From an uncultured Streptomyces sp. (lineage in GTDB: Bacteria > Actinomycetota > Actinomycetes > Streptomycetales > Streptomycetaceae): a stretch of DNA of 34,721 bases. Positions 7,479-14,671 of this stretch are shown one piece after another. Position numbers and translations under genes: made by a program. The stretch covers positions 1 through 34,721 of the forward strand of contig CAMLJW010000002.1 in the NCBI GenBank assembly GCA_946480485.1. Reading direction: 5' to 3'. The notes beneath the pieces are model-generated. The model was not told the DNA's origin, searched no databases, and saw nothing but the letters and a program-made list of their open reading frames with translations. Numbering within the stretch: the stretch's first letter is position 1; each line of letters starts with the position of its first letter.

Positions 7479-7556
7479 GGGCAAGGCAAGGAATCCTGGA
7501 TCCTGGATCCGGGGCTCGGTCGGCGCCTCCCATTGGCTCCGGGCCGGATCAGCCGA

Positions 7557-8249
7557 TCAGCACAGCAGGTCCAGAATCGGACGGAGGCCGTCCGGGCGTT
7601 GGGCGATGGGCAGGTGGTCGACGAAGTGAACCCCGCAGCCCAGGGCCGCCGCGCCGCCGTCCGCTCGGCGGTCGTCGCCGACCATCAGCGCGTCCCGCGG
7701 GTCGGCGCCGAGTGCGTCGCAGGCGCTCGCGAACAGGCGTGGGTCCGGTTTCTGGATGCCGTGCTCGTACGACAGGACGTACACGCCGACGTACGGGTCG
7801 AGACCGTGGTCACGGAAGACGGGCCGCAGATCCCAGCCGATGTTGCTGACCACACCCACGGCGACACCGCGCTCGCGCAGCGCGCCGAGCACCTCTGCCG
7901 CATCGGGGTAGGGCTGCCACGCGGTGGGTGTCATATGGCGGTCGTACAGCGCGTCGTGCAGGGCCGGGTCGGGGAGGGCCACCTGGCGGGAGAGGCCGGT
8001 GTACGCGGCGCGGTGCAGCTCGGAGCTCTTGTCCCGGATGTCCCACACGGCGGCGACCTCGTCAGGCATCCGCCCCGACGGGACGGGCCCGCCCGGCAGC
8101 GCGCCCACCGTCTCCAGGTCCCGAGCCGCCCGGATCAACTCCGGCTCGGTGAGGGAGCTTTCGGCCTCGGCCAGCACCGTGCGCAGCCAGGACTCGGTGG
8201 ATTCGATACGGAAGAGGGTTCCGGAGAAGTCGAACAGAACGGCAGCCAT
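7557..8249 (-). CDS. HAD-superfamily hydrolase
   Basis: The 230-residue protein has all four HAD motifs. Motif I is LFDFSGTL, with DFSGT at residues 7-11 and Ser where most members have Asp+2 followed by Gly. Motif II is VVSNIGWD, motif III is the lysine in GIQKPDPRLF, and motif IV is MVGDDRRADGGAA. The region between motifs I and II is an alpha-helical C1 cap as in haloacid dehalogenase or phosphoglycolate-phosphatase-like members. The substrate cannot be told. DFSGT in place of DxDxT keeps the nucleophile Asp7 but replaces the general acid/base Asp9 with Ser, so phosphatase activity may be altered. The start is ATG 8249. It lies downstream of the PAP2 gene on the same strand with a 69-base gap. 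Confidence 0.88.
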   Translation of the reverse strand: MAAVLFDFSGTLFRIESTESWLRTVLAEAESSLTEPELIRAARDLETVGALPGGPVPSGRMPDEVAAVWDIRDKSSELHRAAYTGLSRQVALPDPALHDALYDRHMTPTAWQPYPDAAEVLGALRERGVAVGVVSNIGWDLRPVFRDHGLDPYVGVYVLSYEHGIQKPDPRLFASACDALGADPRDALMVGDDRRADGGAAALGCGVHFVDHLPIAQRPDGLRPILDLLC

Positions 8250-8318
8250 GTGCTGGACCCTATCGATGCCGCGGCCCCCACCGCGATGCCTCTGTCCAGT
8301 GCGCGGCCCACGGGAGCG

Positions 8319-9002
8319 TCAGGCCGCAGGGGCTCTCCACCGCTCGTACGACGCCACCGCCAGCGCCACCATCAGCGCCCCGAGGAACCAGCCGCCGAGC
8401 ACGTCCGTGGGCCAGTGAACGCCCAGCCAGACGCGGGTGAGGCCGACGCCGATGACAGAGACCGCCGCGAGGGTCAGCGCGATACGCCACAGGACGCGAC
8501 CGGCACCGTACAGGCGCAGGAGCCAGAGCAGCAGACCGCAGACCACCGTGGCGGACATGGCGTGGCCGGACGGGAAGGCCGAGTAGTGGGCCGAGTCCAC
8601 CGGGTGGGGCCACACGGGGCGTTCCCTGCCGATGGCGGCCTTCAGCCCCTGTTGAAGCAGCGTGCCGAGCGCGGTGGTGGCCGCCAGCCACAGGGCGAGC
8701 CACCATGCCGCGTGCTTCAGGACCAGCCAGAGCACGGTCGCGGCACACAGGGCACGCATCGTCCAGGGGTCCCACACCCAGTCCGTCAGGACGCGGAAAG
8801 TCCAGGTGACGTCCGGCTCGTCGACAGCCCAGCGATGCGTCGTACGCGCGATGTCGCCGTCGAGGCCCATGAGCGGGGCCCAGGACAGGGCGACCAGCAC
8901 GAGCAGCAGCACGGAGGGAACGGCGAGGGCCACCACGACGCGGACGGCGGTCCCGGGGTCCGGCGTGCGGGGCGGCGAGTCGTCGATGAGAGGGGAGTGC
9001 AT
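8319..9002 (-). CDS. PAP2-family membrane phosphatase
   Basis: The 227-residue integral membrane protein carries the three PAP2 phosphatase motifs in order: KAAIGRERP at 121-129, PSGHAMS at 144-150 and TRVWLGVHWPTD at 189-200. Five or six hydrophobic helices surround them, beginning at about residue 22. Such enzymes dephosphorylate lipid phosphates such as phosphatidate or undecaprenyl pyrophosphate at the membrane surface. The start is ATG 9002, supported by GAGGA seven bases upstream. The frame extends 23 codons further upstream without membrane or motif content. Substrate not determinable from sequence. Confidence 0.92.
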   Translation of the reverse strand: MHSPLIDDSPPRTPDPGTAVRVVVALAVPSVLLLVLVALSWAPLMGLDGDIARTTHRWAVDEPDVTWTFRVLTDWVWDPWTMRALCAATVLWLVLKHAAWWLALWLAATTALGTLLQQGLKAAIGRERPVWPHPVDSAHYSAFPSGHAMSATVVCGLLLWLLRLYGAGRVLWRIALTLAAVSVIGVGLTRVWLGVHWPTDVLGGWFLGALMVALAVASYERWRAPAA

Positions 9003-9150
9003 GGCAGGATCCTCGCCGACCGGTGGGGTCGGAGGCCAACCTCGATGCCTCCCACCCCTAGCGCCTCCCACCCCTTGTGCGTTCTGCCTCTCGTGCGTTC
9101 TGCCTCTCCTGAGCTCGGGCTGCGGTGAGTTCGGCTCTCTGTGAGGCCGG

Positions 9151-10089
9151 TTACCCGAGCGCCCGCAGCCCCGGCACGAAGGTCACCAGGACCGGGATCA
9201 CCGGCGCCAGCGCCGCGGCCGCCGTGAGCCGCAGCCGACGGGCGGCCGGGAGGCGGTCCGGGGGAGTGAGAAGGCGTTGGACGCGCTGCGGGACATGGGA
9301 TTGAGGGGTGGGGCAGGGGCCGAACACGCCGCGGTCCTCGTTGAGTTCCACCAGCGCGAGGGCGACCGTCAGCCGGCCGAAGCGGCGGGACGCCATGTCG
9401 TCGGCGGCGAGTTCGACCAGGCGGTGCATCTCGTGGCGGAACGCCGCGAACACGGGAACCTGCGGAAAGCCGTTGGCCAGCGCGGCCGACGAGTGCAGCA
9501 GCCAGTCGTGGCGGGCCCGCGCGTGCCCCTGTTCGTGAGCGAGCACGGCATCCAGCTGATCCCCCTTGAGGCGGCGCAACGCTGCGGTGGTGATGACGAG
9601 TCGGGGCGCCGCCCCGGGTAGCCACCAGGAGTCCGGGCGCTCCCCCTCCAGGACGACGAGGCGGTCACTCCCAGGCTCCTCGCCCGGCAACAGCGGGGCG
9701 CGGACGAGGAGCTCGGCCCGCCGCCGACGTCGCCGCGCGCGGGCCCGTACGATCTCGCGGACCAGCATCACCGCGGTCCACACACCCCCGCACGCGAGCG
9801 TCACGGCGGTCGCCGCGGCCCAGGGGCTGCCCGCTCGGGCGAGGGCGTAGGCGTCCACCACGGCGTGCGGGGCGGGTGCGAAGACGCGGCCGCGCACCGC
9901 CTGCCAGGCGGCGGCCCCGCTGAGCGCCATCGACAGCACGCAGCACAGCAGGACGGCCACCACCACGCACTGCCACAGCCACAGGGCCACCACCGGCTCA
10001 CGGTCCGGCCACGTTGTTCGGGCGAGCAGCCGCGGAGCGAGGACGGCGGCCAGGGCGCCGAGCAGCAGCAGTGCCGCGGGGACCATCAT
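9151..10089 (-). CDS. M56-family (BlaR1/MecR1-like) membrane metallopeptidase
   Basis: The 312-residue protein has N-terminal membrane helices (about 3-20, 33-56 and 88-111) and a basic loop. The zinc motif HEQGH is at 195-199 within LKGDQLDAVLAHEQGHARARHD's region, and a downstream acidic ligand lies in ELAADD at 236-241. A last hydrophobic segment follows at about 285-305. This is the layout of M56 peptidases such as BlaR1. The penicillin-binding sensor domain of BlaR1/MecR1 is absent, as in most actinobacterial members. These are usually paired with a BlaI/MecI-type repressor that the peptidase cleaves, but none is adjacent here: the upstream gene on this strand is a DUF5134 membrane protein. 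The start is ATG 10089 or 10086. Confidence 0.88.
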   Translation of the reverse strand: MMVPAALLLLGALAAVLAPRLLARTTWPDREPVVALWLWQCVVVAVLLCCVLSMALSGAAAWQAVRGRVFAPAPHAVVDAYALARAGSPWAAATAVTLACGGVWTAVMLVREIVRARARRRRRRAELLVRAPLLPGEEPGSDRLVVLEGERPDSWWLPGAAPRLVITTAALRRLKGDQLDAVLAHEQGHARARHDWLLHSSAALANGFPQVPVFAAFRHEMHRLVELAADDMASRRFGRLTVALALVELNEDRGVFGPCPTPQSHVPQRVQRLLTPPDRLPAARRLRLTAAAALAPVIPVLVTFVPGLRALG

Positions 10090-10222
10090 GGGTCCAGCCT
10101 ATGAGCGGCGCGACTCCGGAAGGTACGGGCTGCCGCGGCAAAGTGACGTAGACCACGGTCTCGTAGGGCCTTGGTGGTTGTACGGCCTGGGCGTTCCCGG
10201 GCCGGAGTGCGAGATACCTGGT

Positions 10223-10756
10223 TCAGAATGTGAGAAGCATCGCGAGCATAGCGATGCCCATCGAGAGCCGGCAGGCCCGTGCCAGTTCCAGACGGTCGCC
10301 CCAGCCGATCGTACGGGAGTTTCCCGCCGGGCCGGCGACGGCGACCGGCACCAGTCGTGTTCCGGTCCACAGCACGTACGCGGCGAAGTAGGCGAGGAGT
10401 GCCCCCGTCAGCACGGGCACACCGGAGTGCGCCCCGCCCGCCATCGCCGCCGCCATGTAAGCCATCGCCAACGCGCCCACCAGATGGTGCAGATGGCGCG
10501 GTCCCGTCCGTGCCGCCCACAGGGCGTGCATGGCCGCCGCGCAGAACACCGCTGTGCAGGCCAGCCAGGCCCACCGTGGCGGCGTCAGCACCGCGGCGGG
10601 TACGGCCATCGCGGCCATGCCGAATCCCATGAGCGCCTCGCTGCCCGCCGCGCGGCGCTGCTCCTCCACGGAACTGCGCATCCGCAGCAGGCAGTAGGCC
10701 CCGGTCGCCGCGCACAACACGACGAGCGACCACCCCGGCGACGCCAATCCGTGCAC
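10223..10756 (-). CDS. DUF5134-like membrane protein
   Basis: The 177-residue protein has about five hydrophobic helices. Its N terminus, MHGLASPGWSLVVLCAATGA, and the following YCLLRMR match a Streptomyces/Actinobacteria membrane family known as DUF5134. A His-rich stretch (MHALWAARTGPRHLHHLVGA) in the middle could bind metal or heme. GTG 10756 is chosen because GGAGGT lies five bases before it. The downstream M56 peptidase gene follows on the same strand after 133 bases, and these families may be functionally linked, but no operon is proven. Function unknown. Confidence 0.8.
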   Translation of the reverse strand: MHGLASPGWSLVVLCAATGAYCLLRMRSSVEEQRRAAGSEALMGFGMAAMAVPAAVLTPPRWAWLACTAVFCAAAMHALWAARTGPRHLHHLVGALAMAYMAAAMAGGAHSGVPVLTGALLAYFAAYVLWTGTRLVPVAVAGPAGNSRTIGWGDRLELARACRLSMGIAMLAMLLTF

Positions 10757-10985
10757 CGCGCACCTCCCCGCTGACGGTGTCGAACAGCCTGGTCGAAGAG
10801 CTGCCCGGGCAGACCGGTGCGGATGCGGGCGCACGGGTGTACTCGGGGAGCGCGTGGGTGTTGCGGGGTGTGCGGATGTTGCATGTGGCCGAACGGGCCG
10901 CCGGCAAGCGCCCGTTGTGCAGCGAGCCCGGCCCTGCCTGCCCGTGCCACCCGATCGCCCCCCGTACGGCTCTTGGTCCCAGGCT

Positions 10986-11750
10986 CTAGCCTTCCTGGCC
11001 CGCCTTGTAGATACCGAACGCTGCTCCCTGCGGATCCCGAGGCACGGCGATGCGCGGGCCGTCCGGAACCGAGGTGGGCACCATGAGGATGTCGCCGCCG
11101 GCATCGACACAGGACCGGGCGGTCTCGTCGACGTTCTCGACGGCGAAGTACGGCAGCCAGTGCGGCGGCACCTCGTGCGGGAACTTGTCGCCCATCTCCA
11201 CCATGCCGCCGAAGTCGATGCCTTCGATGCCCCATCGCGTATAGGACTTGGAGGGGCGGACGCTCCAGTCGAACACCGTCGTATAGAAGGCGATGACCGC
11301 GTCCGGGGCGCGGGTCATCAGCTCGACCCAGCCGAGCGATCCGGGCGCGTTGAACAGCGCCGCGCCGTGGAAGGACCGCGCCTGCCACAGCTGGAAGACC
11401 GCGCCGCCCGGATCGGCCACCACCGCGAAGCGGCCATGGTCGAACACGTCCATCGGCTCGACGACGACGGCCCCACCCGCGGCCCGCACGGCTGCCACGG
11501 CCGCGTCCGCGTAGGGCACTGCGAACGACACGTTCCAGGCGACGGACTGCGATTTCTGATAGAGCGGGCTCAGCGCCGCCACCGGTGCGTCGCCGAGGTT
11601 CGCGATGGTGTAGCCGCCCGCCTCCTCACGCGGATCCGTCTCCGGGCGCCAGCCGAATACATTCGTGTAGAACCGCTTGGCCGCCTCCAGATCACTGGTC
11701 CCCAGCTCGGTCCAGCAGGGCCCGCCGGGCACCGGCTTGTCGAACTTCAT
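10986..11750 (-). CDS. VOC-family protein with two glyoxalase-like domains
   Basis: The 254-residue protein holds two tandem vicinal-oxygen-chelate modules. The first, residues about 8-120, begins PCWTELGTSDLEAAKRFYTN and ends with VADPGGAVFQLWQA. The second, about 128-250, begins LGWVELMTRAPDAVIAFYTT and ends with VPRDPQGAAFGIYKA. This resembles the CFP-30/glyoxalase-like proteins of Streptomyces, often annotated as hydroxylases or bleomycin-resistance-like proteins without proven function. Metal ligands typical of glyoxalase I are not fully conserved. ATG 11750 is chosen because GGAGGG is six bases upstream, whereas ATG 11756 would leave no spacing. Confidence 0.9.
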   Translation of the reverse strand: MKFDKPVPGGPCWTELGTSDLEAAKRFYTNVFGWRPETDPREEAGGYTIANLGDAPVAALSPLYQKSQSVAWNVSFAVPYADAAVAAVRAAGGAVVVEPMDVFDHGRFAVVADPGGAVFQLWQARSFHGAALFNAPGSLGWVELMTRAPDAVIAFYTTVFDWSVRPSKSYTRWGIEGIDFGGMVEMGDKFPHEVPPHWLPYFAVENVDETARSCVDAGGDILMVPTSVPDGPRIAVPRDPQGAAFGIYKAGQEG

Positions 11751-11976
11751 GGCCATCCCTCCGCCGGAAGCGCTCCTCCCAGCACGCTAAACCCGGCCCA
11801 CGGGTCCCGGCCATCCGGCGGAAAACCCCAGGGCGGGACCCCACCACGAGGCATACCCTCGGGCGCCTACCGCACCTCATGGCGGCCTCCTCACGATCAT
11901 CGGCCCGGAGGTCCCGCAGGGCCGCGCCCGGGCCCGCCCCCAGGTCCGTGCTCACGTAGGGTGGCTCACTCCATGG

Positions 11977-12010
11977 CCCGCGGGGCACTGTTTCGCCCGT
12001 TCCCCGCGGG
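11977..12010 (+). promoter_or_regulatory. leader hairpin upstream of the DUF6479 gene
   Basis: Perfect 9-bp arms CCCGCGGGG (11977-11985) and CCCCGCGGG (12002-12010) enclose a 16-nt loop. The hairpin ends 12 bases before ATG 12023, in the place where a ribosome site would be expected, and no good GGAGG is present. It could limit translation or be a terminator-like structure. Confidence 0.4.
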
Positions 12011-12022
12011 TACTCGCCGGGC

Positions 12023-12391
12023 ATGGACACCTTCGGCAAAGGTTTGGCCATTCCTCACGACGTCGCGGCCATGGCACTCCCACTCGGGGCGGGGCTGGCG
12101 ATCACGGCGATGCTGATCGCCGCGGTGTGGCTGGGCAGGCGCATACGCGCCCGGGAACCCGGGCCGCCGCGCCCCGACGAGCAGCCCCACCTGCCCGAGA
12201 CAGGGCCCGTCCACGAGATCCGCGAGATGCGTGAACCCGACGAGATGCCGCACAACGGCAGGGTGGTCCTCCCGCACGAACTGCGGGCCCTCGGCAACAT
12301 GGGTTCGCGTCGCGCCAAGAACCAGAAGCCGCCGACCTGGAACGAGGGCAGCAGCGGCGGATTCGGCAGCGGCGGTCCCGGGCACCACTGA
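12023..12391 (+). CDS. DUF6479-like single-pass membrane protein
   Basis: The 122-residue protein has one N-terminal transmembrane helix at about 14-38, then RRIRAREPGPPRPDEQPHLP and a polar tail rich in Glu, Pro and His (VHEIREMREPDEMP). It ends in a Gly/Ser-rich stretch. This matches the Streptomyces DUF6479 type I remember: a membrane anchor followed by a proline/glutamate-rich cytoplasmic tail with conserved HEL and GNMG segments. The tail pattern suggests a scaffold or adaptor, but no function is known. ATG 12023 has a poor ribosome site. A strong leader hairpin lies just upstream. Confidence 0.72.
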   Translation: MDTFGKGLAIPHDVAAMALPLGAGLAITAMLIAAVWLGRRIRAREPGPPRPDEQPHLPETGPVHEIREMREPDEMPHNGRVVLPHELRALGNMGSRRAKNQKPPTWNEGSSGGFGSGGPGHH

Positions 12392-12570
12392 GGGCCGACG
12401 GCCGCTCCCTCGGCGGGCCAGGGCACGTGACGGGGCCTCGGCCCGTCGGGGGGTTGTCCTCGCTTGCGGGTCAGCCTCGCCGTCGAACGGAGGACGCCCC
12501 CGTGCGCTGCACCGCGACCCGGCACGCGCCCTACTCGCTCCCGCGCCGCAACGGACCGCGCGGGCCATAT

Positions 12571-12661
12571 GACGCACTTGACGGGCGCATGACGCACTGT
12601 GCGGGCGGCGTAACGCACTGCGCGGGCGGCGTAACGCACTGGGCGGGCGATGTGACGCACT
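12571..12661. repeat. five tandem copies of a 20-21-nt repeat
   Basis: The core GACGCACT/AACGCACT recurs at 12571, 12591, 12612, 12633 and 12654, with spacing of 20, 21, 21 and 21 bases. The unit is roughly gtaACGCACTgcgcgggcggc. In one plus-strand frame it encodes a heptapeptide VTHCAGG and variants. No gene start or protein family supports translation. It lies directly before the VOC pseudogene. Confidence 0.8.
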
Positions 12662-12679
12662 GCCGGGGCCACGGGGTGA

Positions 12680-12890
12680 ACCCACCTGGACTTCGCCGTC
12701 CCGGACATCGACACGCCGAAGCCCAGGTCCTGGCCCTCGGCGCTACTCCACTCGACCTGGACGACGAGGACGGCCGGCGCGGATTCCGGGTGTACGCGGA
12801 TTCGGATTCCGGGTGCACGCCGAGCCCGTCGGCCATCCGTTTCGCCTGCGCCGGGAGTGGACGGCGGCCTGCGCCGGGAGTGAAGGCGGC
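12680..12890 (+). pseudogene. VOC-family protein, fragment broken by indel and tandem duplications
   Basis: Three plus-strand frames together spell a VOC C-terminal half: THLDFAVPDIDT, then AEAQVLALGATPLDLDDEDG continuing GRRGFRVYAD, then PVGHPFRLRREW. The first break is explained by one missing G near 12715. The second coincides with a tandem duplication: GGATTCCGGGTG begins at 12781 and again at 12804, 23 bases apart. Just after the last fragment, CCTGCGCCGGGAGTG is repeated at 12845 and 12868, also 23 bases apart. The N-terminal half is missing, replaced by the 21-nt repeat array. An intact VOC gene faces it from the opposite strand 45 bases away. Confidence 0.7.
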
Positions 12891-12935
12891 TGCCCCGCCC
12901 CACACAACCGGTGCGTGGCGATGGGCCTCACGGTC

Positions 12936-13322
12936 TCACGGGCGATACCGCAGCGGATGGTCCGCAGGCACCTCCACCATCACGATCTCGGTCCCGTCCG
13001 GGTCGGTGAGCCACATCTCGATCAGCCCCCACGGCTCCTTGAGCGGGGGCCGAAGGACCTCGACGCCCGCGGCCGTCAGCTCCTCGTACGCGGCGGTCAG
13101 GTCCGCCACCTGGAGCCACAGCTTGAGCGCGGGGGAGGGGGGTTCCTCGGAGTGGCCCGCGACCTCCAGGAAGCCGCCGCCGAGGAAATAGACGGTGCCG
13201 CGTTCGGGGCCGGTGCCGAACTCGCGGTAGACGGCGAGGCCCAACCGCTCGCCGTAGAAAGCGCGGGAGCGCTCGGGGTCGGTGGGGCGGAGCAAGGTCC
13301 GGCTGCTCAGTACATGCACCAT
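12936..13322 (-). CDS. single-domain VOC-family (glyoxalase/bleomycin-resistance-like) protein
   Basis: The 128-residue protein is one full VOC module. LSSRTLLRPTDPERSRAFYG opens the first beta-alpha-beta-beta-beta unit. YFLGGGFLEVAGH and LWLQVADLTAAYEELTAAGV follow, and LIEMWLTDPDGTEIVMVEVP closes the fold with the usual DPDG turn. His9-equivalent and Glu ligands are only partly present, so a metal-dependent glyoxalase role is not assured. The start is ATG 13322. No clear ribosome site lies before it and ATGs close by could serve. It is convergent with the VOC pseudogene. Confidence 0.88.
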   Translation of the reverse strand: MVHVLSSRTLLRPTDPERSRAFYGERLGLAVYREFGTGPERGTVYFLGGGFLEVAGHSEEPPSPALKLWLQVADLTAAYEELTAAGVEVLRPPLKEPWGLIEMWLTDPDGTEIVMVEVPADHPLRYRP

Positions 13323-13566
13323 GCATCCGCACTTTAGCCGGAGGGCTACGCTCGTCCCTGCCCGAGCAGCGCCCGAGCAGCGCCCCAGCCTGCCCGAGAA
13401 CCGGAGACCTTTCCATGGACACCGTCGCTGCAGGCCCCACCTTCCGAGACGCCACCGACAATACCGCGCTGCGCCGACCTGCAGTTAGAGCTCCTGGTCA
13501 AGCCGCTCACTCCAGTCATGTCCATGAAGTGGCTCACGCCATAAGCCGCCTACGCCATCAGGCCGC

Positions 13567-14250
13567 CTACGCCGTGAAGCGGCCGGTGCGCTTGATCTCC
13601 GGGTAGTCGGTGGTCGCCCCGTCCAGCTCCAGGGCGCGCACCAGCCGCAGATGGTCCTGGGTGTTCACCACCCAGCCGATGATCCGCCGGTCCGCCTTGC
13701 GCGCGTACTCGACGATCTCCAGGGTGAGCCGCCGGATGTTCAGCACGAGGCTGGTGGCGCCGACCACGGTGGCGCGCTCGACGACGTCGGTGCCGTACCG
13801 GCTGGCGACCAGCGCGGTGCGTACGCCCGGGACGAGCCGCGCGATCTCGGCGATCGCTTCGTCGTGGAACGACAGCACCTCGACCCGGCCGACCAGATCC
13901 CGCCGGTGCATGACCTCGGCGAGCGCACGGGCCGCCGCGAGGTCCTTGATCTCGGCCTGCAGCGGCGCCGTCACGGCGTCCAGGACCTCCTCGAAGACCG
14001 GGATGCGCTCGCCGAGGCCCGCGTTTAGCGCGCGCAGTTCGGCGAAGGTCTTCTCGGCGATCGGCCCCGAACCGTCGGTCGTCCGGTCCACGTAGGCGTC
14101 GTGCATGACGACGAGCTCGCCGTCCTTGCTCAGATGCAGATCGAGTTCGATCACGTCAAGGCCCGCTTGCTGGGCGGCGACGAAGGAACGGAGGGTGTTC
14201 TCCGGTTCGACACCCATGATTCCGCGATGACCGATGGTGAGGAAGTTCAA
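13567..14250 (-). CDS. glycerophosphodiester phosphodiesterase (GlpQ/GDPD family)
   Basis: The 227-residue cytoplasmic protein has the GDPD-family signature: HRG at residues 8-10, EPENTL at 15-20, the metal-binding ELDL with Glu35 and Asp37, and catalytic His50 in VVMHD. LQAEIKD further on supplies the remaining acidic ligand. These enzymes split glycerophosphodiesters to glycerol 3-phosphate and an alcohol. The start is TTG 14250: GGAG lies six bases upstream, and the conserved HRG follows at residue 8, leaving no room for a later start. No ABC transporter or glpT-like gene accompanies it. There is no signal peptide, so it acts on intracellular substrates. Confidence 0.92.
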   Translation of the reverse strand: MNFLTIGHRGIMGVEPENTLRSFVAAQQAGLDVIELDLHLSKDGELVVMHDAYVDRTTDGSGPIAEKTFAELRALNAGLGERIPVFEEVLDAVTAPLQAEIKDLAAARALAEVMHRRDLVGRVEVLSFHDEAIAEIARLVPGVRTALVASRYGTDVVERATVVGATSLVLNIRRLTLEIVEYARKADRRIIGWVVNTQDHLRLVRALELDGATTDYPEIKRTGRFTA

Positions 14251-14607
14251 GGCTCACTCCGCTTCCGTCGACGGCGGCTCGGCTGCCGCGCGCTCCGGTC
14301 CCGTGCCCCGCGGCAAGGCCGCAGCCTAATGGCCCGGCTCGAGGTTGAACCTGGTCCGACACCGGGGAATGACGCCTTCCATCCGCCTCCATCCGCCCGA
14401 GCCCGCCACCGCCGCGGTGTCCCGGCTCACCCTTGGGTGGGCGAGTTTCGAGAGCGTTGACCGACACCGCGGCCGAATTTCGGCGGTCAGCGCGTGAACC
14501 TTGCCACTGCTCCCCAGGAAGCAGTGGAAGTAATCGGGATAACGACATCCAGCAGGAAAAAGTGCGGTGAACGTGAGGTTGAACAGGATAATTTCCCGAT
14601 CGTCCTC

Positions 14608-14637
14608 TTGTGAGGGGGAACCTCACCTGCATACGGT
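14608..14637 (+). promoter_or_regulatory. putative promoter with embedded inverted repeat, DUF6421 operon
   Basis: TTGTGA (14608-14613) and TACGGT (14632-14637) are 18 bases apart. GTGAGG and CCTCAC (14610-14626) form an inverted repeat across the -35 and spacer. The gene start is 35 bases downstream of the -10. A second dyad, TGACCG/CGGTCA, lies farther upstream at 14458-14489. Confidence 0.5.
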
Positions 14638-14671
14638 GTCCCTATGCGAGTTCTCCCGTGGAGGATGGGTC

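Noticed and set aside
12427..13191. Plus-strand frame that includes the 21-nt repeats and the VOC fragment
   Set aside because: Joins repeat, VOC fragment and antisense of the intact VOC gene; only the VOC part has homology and it is spread over three frames.
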